From Cephalothrix spiralis (lineage: Eukaryota; Nemertea; Palaeonemertea; Archinemertea; Cephalotrichidae), in contig JAUCNG010408027.1 of assembly GCA_032353305.1 (NCBI GenBank), positions 1 to 10,349 of the forward strand: DNA of 10,349 nt, read 5' to 3'. The number at the start of each line of letters is the position of its first letter. Position 1 is the stretch's first letter. Both the position numbers and the translations under genes were made by a program. The notes beneath the pieces are model-generated. The model ran no database searches and was not told the origin of the DNA. It was given only the letters and a program-made list of their open reading frames with translations. Positions 1-7,208 of this stretch are shown here, piece after piece.

Positions 1-102
1 ATGATGAATATTCTTGGATAGAACAAAAGCTCATTTCTAGATATGAAAATTCATTAATTATAAAAAATAATTTAGATCTAAGATTATCCTTATTTTTTCT
101 AG

Positions 103-225
103 ATCTTTTTTGAAGTGAGTGATCCACAGGATGTAATTTGTCCAGATAAAGCATCAAAATGTCCTGATTCAACAACATGCTGCCAGTTATCAACTGGTCA
201 GTTTGGCTGCTGTCCATTGCAACAG
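103..225 (+). CDS. grn: Granulin domain 1, N-terminal half (exon a)
   Basis: This exon encodes 41 residues with Cys at 13, 20, 26-27 and 36-37, including CPDKASKC and the TTCCQ and FGCCPLQQ segments typical of the first half of a granulin. The acceptor is the T-rich tract ending in ctag at 101-102, and the donor is cag|gtaaac at 226. The tag just before codon 1 would be an in-frame stop, which marks the exon edge. A second in-frame AG at 128-129 would give a nine-residue shorter exon, but it has no pyrimidine tract. The first residues (IFFEVSDPQDV) form the linker from whatever precedes: another granulin, or the N-terminal exon, upstream of the window. Confidence 0.92.
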
Positions 226-806
226 GTAAACACTCCAACATAACGGTTTTAGAAAACCATTTTATTTATTGTCATACACAGGGAGTTAATATTATTATTT
301 TGCTCATTATCTGAAAAAATAATGTCGACAGTTATTTCTATTAGGAAAACCGACATATTTGATTTGCCCCCTCCATCCAAACTTACTGCCCTGAGAAATG
401 ATGTGTCGATTTTCCAAAAAGCATAGTATACAACGCATCAATTGACACTTGACACAAGTTTAATTTTCTATCCATCTTACCTCAACCTCTATCCATCGGC
501 ATCGGTTGTCCCAATAGAAATTTTGAGAAGTCCTCTTTAAAAGTATAACTCGGTAAATGGAGAACCTTGATAAAGTAAAAATATACCAAATATTAGTTCA
601 ACTGGGATCTTGTGTCAGTGTTTCATTACACTTCGGTGTTTTCTTGCTATTTTGAATCAAAGGAATTTCGAAAATTGTGGACCACATAGCATCCTTTAGA
701 ATTACACTATCGATATTTCACAATTATCATCCTTTAGAATTACACTATCGATATTTCATAATGAAGATATTTGAAAACGACATTATGAGATTTTATTTAT
801 TTACAG
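226..806 (+). other. Intron inside granulin 1 (581 bp)
   Basis: Phase-0 intron with donor gtaaac and acceptor ttatttacag. It splits the granulin just before the fourth CC pair. It is AT-rich and non-coding. The only structure I see is the short tandem repeat at 690-758. Confidence 0.88.
690..758. repeat. Tandem repeat, 2 copies, period 38
   Basis: A 31-base block starting catcctttagaatt occurs at 690-720 and again, identical, at 728-758, separated by 7 bases. The exact match points to a recent local duplication inside the intron. It lies about 50 bp upstream of the acceptor at 805-806. No coding content. Confidence 0.93.
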
Positions 807-938
807 GCTGTATGTTGCAATGATCATGTTCATTGTTGCCCACATGGAACAAAATGTGATACCGCCGGGGGAAGATGCAATTCTGGTTCATATTCTGTCC
901 CTTGGACGAAAAAGATCGAGTCAACCCCTATAAATAAG
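807..938 (+). CDS. grn: Granulin domain 1, C-terminal half plus linker (exon b)
   Basis: This exon encodes 44 residues with CC at 3-4 and 10-11, and Cys at 17 and 24. The sequence AVCCNDHVHCCPHGTKCD is a near-consensus second half of a granulin, with the invariant His at 9 before the CC. With exon a it completes all 12 cysteines, expected to form the ladder of stacked beta-hairpins known for the family. Residues 25-44 are a Ser/Lys-rich linker with Pro-Trp at 32-33, a plausible site for the proteolysis that frees granulins. The acceptor is tttacag at 806 and the donor aag|gtaggc at 939. This is the most canonical domain in the window. Confidence 0.95.
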
Positions 939-1041
939 GTAGGCAATTTAAATATGAGCTGTGAATCCTTCATTTGCAGCACAAACAAATCAAGTAATAC
1001 ATATGATACAATGCGGGCTTTTATAATTGTAACATTTTATA

Positions 1042-1152
1042 CTGGGTTTTCCCAACTTCTATGATTTAAATACATGTTTATGTCTATATATCGTTCTCTT
1101 CTATTGTTCCATTTAATTCTGGGTTTTTCCAACTTCTACGATTAAAATACAT
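1042..1152. repeat. Diverged direct repeat, two 34-bp copies 77 bp apart
   Basis: Copies at 1042-1075 and 1119-1152 start ctgggtttt and end aaatacat, with about three mismatches. They mark a local duplication in the intron. No further role is visible. Confidence 0.85.
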
Positions 1153-1229
1153 ATGCATGTACAGAAGAATATCCTTGTTAAAAATTCTTGGCCGTCTACC
1201 AAGTAACTTCGATCCTCAAACAACTTCTT

Positions 1230-1727
1230 CTATATAGGGCGTCAGATGACTGGCTCAAATAAACACTCAATGCAATGGTCCGCTTGCTGAGCATTTACCC
1301 TTAGCCTTTAGGCCAGTAGACGTAGCCCGCACTCTAATCTATTTTCTACATACCGATTAACACCGAAGGGAGAGACACTCAGGGACAGTGTCCAACTCCA
1401 CGTATTTAACCTGACCGAGCCAGCTAGGAAGCTATGCGCTGAGGAACTTGGTGGTAGAGCACGTGATTCATATACCGGGGGATCCGGGGTCGAAACCCGG
1501 GCTGGACACCCCTATCATTCCTTGGGCAAGTTCCTTAACGCACATAGCCTCCTGGGTGGCTCGGTCAGGTTAAATACGTGGAGTGGGACGCTGTACCTCC
1601 TTTAGGGGTAAACCCGAATCTAATCGGTATATAGAAAATAGATTAGAGTGCGGGATAGGTCTACAGGCCTAAAGGTAAATGCTCATATTTGTCTATTTGA
1701 GCCAGTCATCTCTGACGCCCTATATAG
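1230..1727. mobile_element. Palindromic MITE/SINE-like element, copy 1 (complete)
   Basis: The left arm (about 1230-1449) and right arm (about 1528-1727) are imperfect inverted repeats of roughly 200-220 bp. The ends read ctatatagggcgtcag and, on the other side, ctgacgccctatatag. Landmarks inside each arm are the actggctcaaat block, gagcattta, gcactctaatctatttt, and tatttaacctgaccgagcc. The 78-base loop between the arms carries a tRNA-like A/B-box core. There is no coding capacity, so it is non-autonomous. The outer CTATATAG is itself a palindrome, so a TA-type target duplication cannot be told apart from the element end. Related copies start at 3990 and 10215. Confidence 0.85.
1443..1505 (+). 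other. tRNA-derived core (A box and B box) of copy 1
   Basis: The block ggtggtagagcac (1450-1462) resembles a tRNA D-arm/A box, and ggtcgaaaccc (1488-1498) a B box. The latter sits in a perfect T-arm-like hairpin with stem ccggg/cccgg and a 7-base loop. The A-to-B spacing fits a tRNA of ordinary length. No acceptor stem pairs, so this is a tRNA-derived segment (an internal Pol III promoter relic, SINE-like) and not a tRNA gene. Confidence 0.6.
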
Positions 1728-1761
1728 TACCATCATTTTTACATTATGTATCTTTTTAAAG

Positions 1762-1869
1762 GTTGAAGTGAAAAGTGTAACTTGCCCAGATAAGAGACAT
1801 GAATGTCCATCCAACCAAACATGTTGTAAAACGGAAACTGATCAGTATGCTTGCTGCCCGGTTCCAAAG
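1762..1869 (+). CDS. grn: Granulin domain 2, N-terminal half (exon a)
   Basis: This exon encodes 36 residues with Cys at 8, 15, 21-22 and 31-32. The core is TCPDKRHECPSNQTCC followed by YACCPVPK. It matches exon a of granulin 1 in its CPDK start and 6-residue gap to the second Cys. The acceptor is ttttaaag at 1761, a fairly short pyrimidine tract squeezed between the palindromic element (ending 1727) and the exon. The donor is aag|gtatac at 1870. The N-terminal VEVKSV corresponds to the FEV..DVI segment of granulin 1. Reading past the donor meets a stop at 1948-1950, so retention would truncate the protein after half a domain. Confidence 0.93.
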
Positions 1870-3015
1870 GTATACATTTGTTTTATTACTTTCTCAAAAA
1901 TACTTTATGCTTCTTACTGCGTTCACCTTGATATTTTTATCACTAAATAGTCTATTTATTTCACTAAGGCCCTTTTTTAATTTCTTGGTTTACGGATCCG
2001 CCGGTAAGAATTTCCGAAAAATGGAAATAATAATTGAGAAGAAAAAAAATTTACCGCCGGCGGCGGACTTTTCAAGAAAAAAGCCAAAGGAAAATTTTTT
2101 TGACCGCCGGTGGCATTCTCAGACGTCAAATTATAATCGTAGGGTAAAAGTTTTTTCCCCCGACGAGTTGGCTTAAATTTTTTTCGAAAAGTCTTTAACA
2201 TTTTTTTTCTTATTTTCCGCCGGCGGTGGGATTTGTTGAAAAATTTGTCCGTAAACCAAGCAATTAATAAAGAGCCCTAACGGCGTGAGCTCTTTGTAGA
2301 TATATACTTTGAATTCGTATCTAAAGTGGATACTTTGGAAGATATTTCATTTTAAAGCCAAAAGTTCCTCTTTTTGATGCGCAAGAGGTGCCCTTGAGCA
2401 TTTTTTACTTTATCCGGAACGTTTCAAAAGGCACACTAAGAAAACAAAAGTTTTAAGCGATAAAAATATCCCTCGCGTTGGCGACGGTAAAAAAATAATT
2501 TCGGACCAGGTTATCCCAATTGTTTTTAAAATTTGGCATATTTCTTATGATAGAATGTTTAATTGAACAATTTAATATTTGTTCCCAAATGGTTTTTGTT
2601 TTACACACCGATGCTTAAGAAAAATTACGTCTGAGAATTCCATCGGCGGAAGTTTTTATTTCTCAAAATATTTGTTGGCGGCGGGAAGAAAAAAATATTT
2701 ATTTTTTCATTTTTTCGCAGCGATCAGTAAAAAAATGCCATGAGACCAATGAGGATACTGGGAATGTCGTTAAACTAGGTCTAGCCCAACTCTACGGCCA
2801 AATCCTAAGAACGGCTAAATTTAACCTTGCTATCTGCAAATATTTCAAATGTTTTCAAGTATCGCTCTCATGAACGTATTAATAGGCACTTAAGAATTTG
2901 TAAATCGAATAGCTATTTATAACTACGATTAGGATTTGAGCGTTTGCTGGTTATATTGTAGGAGATTTTCGACATTCCCATTATCCTCATTGATGAGACT
3001 TCTTTCCATTTTTAG
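1870..3015 (+). other. Intron inside granulin 2 (1146 bp)
   Basis: Phase-0 intron with donor gtatac and acceptor ccatttttag. It contains an inverted-repeat element at 1965-2280 and, near 2644-2685, two more GGCGG-rich spots in otherwise AT-rich DNA. From about 2286 to 2640 and 2720 to 3000 I see nothing with coding or structural support. Confidence 0.87.
1965..2280. mobile_element. Inverted-repeat (MITE-like) element with CCGCCGGCGG motifs
   Basis: The ends at 1965-1996 and 2248-2280 are inverted copies (about 28 of 33 positions), including an exact 13-base match cttggtttacgga (1984-1996) with its complement at 2248-2260. Inside, CCGCCGGCGG occurs at 2054-2063 and 2217-2226, and a one-mismatch form at 2104-2113. 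These GC blocks stand out in T/A-rich sequence. Short ORFs cross it on both strands but resemble no protein. The size (316 bp), terminal repeats and lack of genes suggest a non-autonomous DNA transposon. I could not fix a target-site duplication. Confidence 0.65.
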
Positions 3016-3147
3016 GCTACGTGTTGCACTGATGGTTTCCATTGTTGTAAACAAGATGAAAAATGTGATATGAAGAGACAGATGTGTATAAAGGGTGATA
3101 AAGCACGCCCTTGGAGCACCAAAGTTGCTGCAAAACTTGTAGAAAAG
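3016..3147 (+). CDS. grn: Granulin domain 2, C-terminal half plus linker (exon b)
   Basis: This exon encodes 44 residues with CC at 3-4 and 10-11, Cys at 17 and 24, and the invariant His at 9 (ATCCTDGFHCCKQDEKCD). The usual Pro-His after the second CC is replaced by Lys-Gln, making this domain more charged than granulin 1. Residues 25-44 are a Lys/Ala-rich linker with Pro-Trp at 32-33, the same position as in granulin 1. The acceptor is tttttag at 3015 and the donor aag|gtaaaa at 3148. Length and phase are identical to exon b of granulin 1, so this exon pair could be skipped or duplicated without a frameshift. Confidence 0.94.
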
Positions 3148-3984
3148 GTAAAACAAATACCCTATAGCTAAGAGCCATCAGGCCATATAAAAGCGATCGC
3201 ATAGAAAGATAACACGCTTTTCTATGAATCATTCTTTCCCAGTCTGCGCGGATGCATTGCTATTGGAACCTTTCGTTTAAGTGGAGGTATAGACAAATAC
3301 TTTAGGACGGATAAAAAATTGAAAACTGCATGAACATGGGATTCGCTGCGATTTATTTCGATAGAAATTAGTGGTCGAAATTTGAGACGGTCTCTTATTT
3401 AGATTCTCTCTTGGTTCATTATAACATGTTTGTATGCACGCTCCGGATATCCTGAAATATAGCATAATCCGATTAATGGGGATATGAAACCATAGCTTAT
3501 GAGCTTACACAGTATGTTTTATTATAAATTATCAAGTCATATTCTAGCATGATTAAGGATGTCACGAAATTTCTCAAATAGATATATTCTGTGAGTGAAT
3601 CTGTCAAAAAATTGAAATTAACTGTAATTAAACTCATGTTATTGAATTAGCTAACAAAAAAAACATGTTTTAGTACTAAATCGCTTTTTTACCCTGTCTA
3701 TAGTAAGGTTAAGTAGCTCTCCTATCTGATAATAGAAAGTCATGCATTCATGTGACTTATATAATCAAGGCGCGTATGCCTCATTTATGCCCGAGTATTA
3801 TCTTTGATATTATTTTCATAGATAAGTCCATACACTTAAAACTGTTTTTGAATTGATAACAAATTAAACGGGAGAGTTTTTTGGTAAATTATTGGTCCTG
3901 GATATTTAGCTTCAGAGAAATATTGCTCGTAAACTGCAGTGAAACCCCGAAATTACGGTCTTTGGATCAAGAGAAAGACCGTTC

Positions 3985-4280
3985 TTCTTCTATATCGGGC
4001 GTCAGATGATTTCTCAAATAGACACAAGTGTCCGTTTGCCGAGCATTTACCCTTAGGCATGTCGACCTATTCCGCACTCTAGTCTATTTTCTATATACCG
4101 ATTAGAGGCGTGTTTCAGCGTCCCACTCCCACGTATTTAACCTAACCGAGCCACCCAGGAAGCTGTTCACTGAGGAACTGAGGTTCCTCTTAATGGAAAG
4201 TGATGTTGAGACTGGGTATTGATCCAGGGACCCCTGGATTACAAACCAAGCACCCTACCACCTTGCCACTGAGGCAAAGT
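3985..4280. mobile_element. Palindromic MITE/SINE-like element, copy 2 (one arm plus tRNA-like part)
   Basis: From ctatatcgggcgtcag at 3990 the sequence follows the left arm of the element at 1230-1727: ctcaaatagaca, gagcatttaccctta, gcactctagtctatttt, then tatttaacctaaccgagcc and gaggaact near 4172. The five bases ttctt before it are also shared by copies 1 and 3. After 4178 it departs from copy 1, with a small hairpin gaggaac/gttcctc (4172-4189) followed by a tRNA-like segment on the minus strand. There is no right arm like that of copy 1, so this copy is truncated or rearranged. The right limit is approximate. Confidence 0.75.
4203..4275 (-). other. tRNA-derived segment of copy 2
   Basis: On the minus strand, tggcaaggtgg (4258-4268) fits an A box and ggatcaatacc (4215-4225) a B box. 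The start of one to the end of the other spans 54 bases, as in a real tRNA. The D-arm continues as gtagggtgc. The acceptor ends do not pair and the B box is degenerate, so I read it as a tRNA-derived SINE relic and not a tRNA gene. Confidence 0.6.
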
Positions 4281-4416
4281 GATTCTGTTTTCATCGAACT
4301 GAGAAAATAGACAATTTGTAAATCGATTTGTGTAGGAATCTTAATCGGAAGTTATGGTAATTAATTCCACCAATTAAATTATCGAAATTTTGCTCTAATA
4401 TTGCTCTAGTTTCCAT

Positions 4417-4442
4417 AACTCATTTTTTGCAAAAAGTGAGTT
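4417..4442. repeat. 26-bp near-perfect palindrome
   Basis: The halves AACTCATTTTTTG and CAAAAAGTGAGTT are inverted copies with one mismatch and no spacer. It lies in an intron. No role can be assigned. Confidence 0.85.
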
Positions 4443-4617
4443 ACCGCGCTTTACCTTCCTACGGCAGATAAGGAACATATGCCTACTTGTTATCATCCTC
4501 TCCTGTCCTCATTTTAGTACATAATTATACTGTGAGTGAGGAAGGATGACTAATAAGTGAAAACCTTTTTACTTTTCATGTTCTCATATATTTATTGTTC
4601 GATGTGATAAATTTTAG

Positions 4618-4710
4618 CTTGATGATGCCTGCCCCTCAGGTACCTGTCAAGGGGGTTATACATGTTGCAAAGCAAAATCTGGCGGTTGGATGTGCTGTGC
4701 TTATGCCCAG
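4618..4710 (+). CDS. grn: Granulin domain 3, N-terminal half (exon a, short form)
   Basis: This exon encodes 31 residues, the shortest here, with Cys at 5, 10, 16-17 and 26-27. It starts LDDACPSGTC, so the first two cysteines are only four residues apart (five or six in the other domains), and the upstream linker is four residues. The middle carries Gly-rich loops and Trp at 24. It ends CCAYAQ, without the usual Pro after the CC. The acceptor is attttag at 4617 and the donor cag|gtatta at 4711. All six first-half cysteines are present, so the fold should hold with a trimmed first loop. Confidence 0.92.
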
Positions 4711-4968
4711 GTATTAATCCCTTCTTATAAAACGATTTATTTCTTATTTTTATATTCTTATTGATTAATAGTGGATAGTAAACCATATATAGTAGACTGG
4801 GTCTCTGATCCTATGGTACTTTTCATCGTACTAATTATTAAAGTAAAAAGATAAAATAACTACTTCAATTTCGTAATATAATTTCATTTGAATTAAATCA
4901 CAAAAATATTTTAAACAGAATTTAGTTAATAACACCAATAAATATATACATTTCCCTACAAAATCTAG
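4711..4968 (+). other. Intron inside granulin 3 (258 bp)
   Basis: Shortest intron of the window, phase 0, with donor gtatta and acceptor aaaatctag. No repeat or other element seen. Confidence 0.88.
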
Positions 4969-5085
4969 GCAACATGCTGCTCAGACCATGTCCATTGCTG
5001 CCCTCACAAAATGACATGTAATTTAGAAAAGAAAACCTGTCAAGGCCCAGGAAAATCTCAAAGTTGGGTTGAGCCAATTCAAAAG
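4969..5085 (+). CDS. grn: Granulin domain 3, C-terminal half plus linker (exon b)
   Basis: This exon encodes 39 residues with CC at 3-4 and 10-11, Cys at 17 and 24, and His at 9 (ATCCSDHVHCCPHKMTCN), completing 12 cysteines for domain 3. The linker (25-39) is shorter than in granulins 1 and 2 but keeps Trp at 33, nine residues after the last Cys. The acceptor is caaaatctag at 4968. The donor is aag|gtttat at 5086, the weakest in the gene, because +3 is T where A/G is usual. Reading past it gives 30 hydrophobic residues before a stop at 5176-5178. Confidence 0.93.
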
Positions 5086-5232
5086 GTTTATAATTTTCTA
5101 ATTGTTTCAGTTTTCTTTTTACAGTTTTTCTTTTTTCTAGCACTTAACCACTTTTTTGTTTCTGTTTGTTTTGCTTAATACACAAGTTTAAGGAACATTT
5201 GGTATTCAATGTCAGTTAGTTTTCAACATTTA

Positions 5233-5450
5233 GGGAAAAGTGGTGGTGGAATTTTCAAAATTTGATGAAGGTAAGGGGAAAATATTCTTGAGGATTAGTC
5301 CAAAACAAATCATTTGTTATTTTCATGACAAAATACATGTCGCAACAGACATTTTCATGGCAAATTATTTGTCGCGTGTTCAGGGAAAAAATTTTAAATG
5401 GTCAGGAAAAAGTCAGGGAATTTTTAAATTGTGAAAAATTGGCCATTGGC
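5233..5450. repeat. Dispersed-repeat-like block with internal 32-bp repeat
   Basis: Blocks starting attttcatg at 5319-5343 and 5351-5375 match at 21 of 25 positions with a 32-base period. Around them, cagggaaaa and gtcaggga motifs recur (5382-5420). Such reiterated (g)tcagggaa tracts look like an old interspersed repeat. A short ORF across it has no protein-like features. Confidence 0.5.
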
Positions 5451-6744
5451 CACCTTTAAAAAAATTTGAAAATTGTAAATTTGTCTCTTAGGCCCAAAAG
5501 TGGGCCCGACCCTTTCGGAAAGTTTAAACTTGAAAGTAGAATATGCTTTTCAGAAAATATAAGGGGTTGATGGGGATAAGGCCTGCACTTCCGATTTTTG
5601 TGTGGGGGAGGGGCGGGTTGGCAAAAGCTGTGGTCTGAACATTGGAGAGCAAAAGTTACATAAACTTGTGTATAATGGTGTATGTATTTTAATAATAATT
5701 TCCTAGTTTATTTTGTCTGGCCTTATTAGGAAGATAAAGATCAGCTGACGATATGTGTGCTTTTAGTTTATGTAAACCATGTCCACTGATATCCTGATAT
5801 GGCTAATAATTATTCTTGATTTTAGATAACAGTTTTTTGCACCTATATGTTTTGTCCTGTAATATGTATTCGTTTGCTTCAAATAGGTAATGTTTTGCAT
5901 TCAAGATCATTCAAAGGGTGTTAAATGTTTCTTGGCATTCTTGGCGGGTCGTAGGGAGAAACTAGGCCTACTTATAAGAAATGGATCCGGGATATGGATA
6001 TAAACTGTTACTTGCATATTGTTTAATTATGATTCAATTATGGCCTAAGTCGTTAAGAAATTCAATTAAATAATTAAATAGACCATTCATTTGCCAATTA
6101 AATGTCCAAAATAGATTTCGTTAGCTAGTTCTCGCTAGTTTTGACTGAATACCGGAAGTACGTGCCTTCTTTTGATAACCTGACTCAAAACTTTTTTAGG
6201 TGCTTAAATTTATTCCCAGTATTTCAAAAGATTTGTTTTCTTACAGTATATCGATTTAATCAAGAGTATATAGAATATACTTATATTTTAATATTCCTAT
6301 GATATTTACATTGATAATGTTCATTCATGTCTTTATATGAACTTCAAGCTATTTTGTAGACATTGTTAGTACAATATATCAGAGCAACTATGTAAACGGA
6401 ACTAAGAGCCATAAAGGTAGCTTCCCAATAACTTTTTGGCTTATTCATTGAAAAAAGTATATTAAAGTTAATTTTTACTCAATGCTGGTTGGATGGCATT
6501 TTAAACAAACCATTTAAATTGATTTATATCCATAAAGATTAAAGTAACAGGCGTCATTTATTTTAATTTAAAAAATTAAAATTGCAAAAGGATCTTCAAG
6601 AAGCGATTTTTTTTTGTTATTTGGTGTGTTTTTTAATCCTTACAAAGCTTGTTATAAAAGATGTTTTTTTGTTTTTTATAAATTGTATGGTTTTCCAGAT
6701 AAGAGTCATAACAAGTTCAGTAAAAATTTGAAACAAAAATCACA

Positions 6745-6762
6745 TTTTACTTTAAAGTAAAA
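6745..6762. repeat. Perfect 18-bp palindrome
   Basis: TTTTACTTTAAAGTAAAA is its own reverse complement. It lies in an AT-rich intron segment where T-rich (6659-6679) and A-rich (6767-6785) tracts could also pair around it. No role is apparent. Confidence 0.9.
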
Positions 6763-7094
6763 CAGATATAAAAAAACAAAAAACCAACTTTCTTATTTTA
6801 TAGGTTTATACCTAAAACCGCTGTGCTGGTAGACAAGTCAAAATTTGCCCCTGGACTCGATCCCAATCAATGATGATTTAAAATGTTGGTCATTTAAAAC
6901 AATCAATGCGTTTCATATTACCAGGATGTACACATTTTTTGTCGTCCTTGTTAGTCAGGGAATCAGAGCATAGAAAAAGTATGGCAGCCCTGTTTAATAG
7001 GATCAAAAACTTTTTGTGCTTATTCGATTTGGTTTCTCAAAATTTCGCCATTAATTTTTGAAATTGGCCTAAAATTTAATATTCTTCTTTTTAG

Positions 7095-7208
7095 AAACAT
7101 GGGCAAAAAATGCAATGTCCAGATGGAAGTACATGTCCAGAGGGAAATACCTGTTGTCAACTCGGAGGATATGCCCGTGAATACTATGGATGTTGTGCAA
7201 TGCCAAAG
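7095..7208 (+). CDS. grn: Granulin domain 4, N-terminal half (exon a)
   Basis: This exon encodes 38 residues with Cys at 8, 14, 20-21 and 33-34. It carries CPDGSTCPEGNTCC, very close to the textbook granulin start, and a longer middle loop (GGYAREYYGCC). It is the close sister of exon a of granulin 5 at 9007: both share CPDG.TCPEGNTCC and GYA, and the introns after both share a 16-base block. The acceptor is tctttttag at 7094 and the donor aag|gtaaat at 7209. The N-terminal linker is Lys/Gln-rich (KHGQKMQ). Confidence 0.95.

Larger units (their letters stand above)
939..1761 (+). other. Inter-domain intron, granulin 1 to 2 (823 bp)
   Basis: Phase-0 intron with donor gtaggc and acceptor tctttttaaag. 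It holds a diverged direct repeat (1042-1152) and a complete palindromic element with a tRNA-like core (1230-1727), which takes up most of its 3' half and ends only 34 bp before exon a of granulin 2. Confidence 0.88.
3148..4617 (+). other. Inter-domain intron, granulin 2 to 3 (1470 bp)
   Basis: Phase-0 intron with donor gtaaaa and acceptor aaattttag. From 3148 to about 3985 I see only unremarkable AT-rich sequence. The second copy of the palindromic element family lies at about 3985-4280, and a 26-base near-perfect palindrome at 4417-4442. A minus-strand ORF at 3277-3465 has no recognisable features. Confidence 0.87.
5086..7094 (+). other. Inter-domain intron, granulin 3 to 4 (2009 bp)
   Basis: Phase-0 intron with donor gtttat and acceptor tctttttag, the longest complete intron here. 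It contains a dispersed-repeat-like block with tcaggga motifs and a 32-bp repeat (about 5233-5450), a possible decayed granulin half-exon at 5770-5815, and a perfect 18-base palindrome at 6745-6762. The rest is AT-rich, with T-runs (6605-6690) facing A-runs (6720-6785) and no gene. Confidence 0.85.

Noticed and set aside
690-758. CRISPR-like repeat array
   Set aside because: Only two copies with a 7-base gap, inside an animal intron.
1441-1512. Functional tRNA gene
   Set aside because: A-box, B-box and T-arm features are present, but no acceptor stem pairs, the anticodon arm is poor, and the segment sits in the loop of a repeated palindromic element.
1977-2201. Small proteins inside the inverted-repeat element, on both strands (1799-2176 and 1977-2201)
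   Set aside because: Low-complexity Lys/Phe-rich translations of A/T runs; the plus-strand one is also an out-of-frame reading of the granulin exon at 1762.
2929-3232. Minus-strand ORFs opposite the exon at 3016-3147
   Set aside because: They are antisense shadows; the plus strand carries a clear granulin pattern with splice sites.
4203-4275. Functional tRNA gene on the minus strand
   Set aside because: Spacing of A and B boxes is right, but the B box is degenerate and the ends do not pair; it is part of a repeat copy.
4618-5085. Cysteine-rich toxin-like peptide exons
   Set aside because: Paired cysteines with the CC..HCC pattern, fixed spacing and the a/b exon structure identify granulin domains.
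6826-6865. Another tRNA-like relic (ggactcgatcc resembles a B box, ctggtagacaag an A box)
   Set aside because: The distance between the boxes is too short for a tRNA and no copy of it is seen elsewhere in the window.
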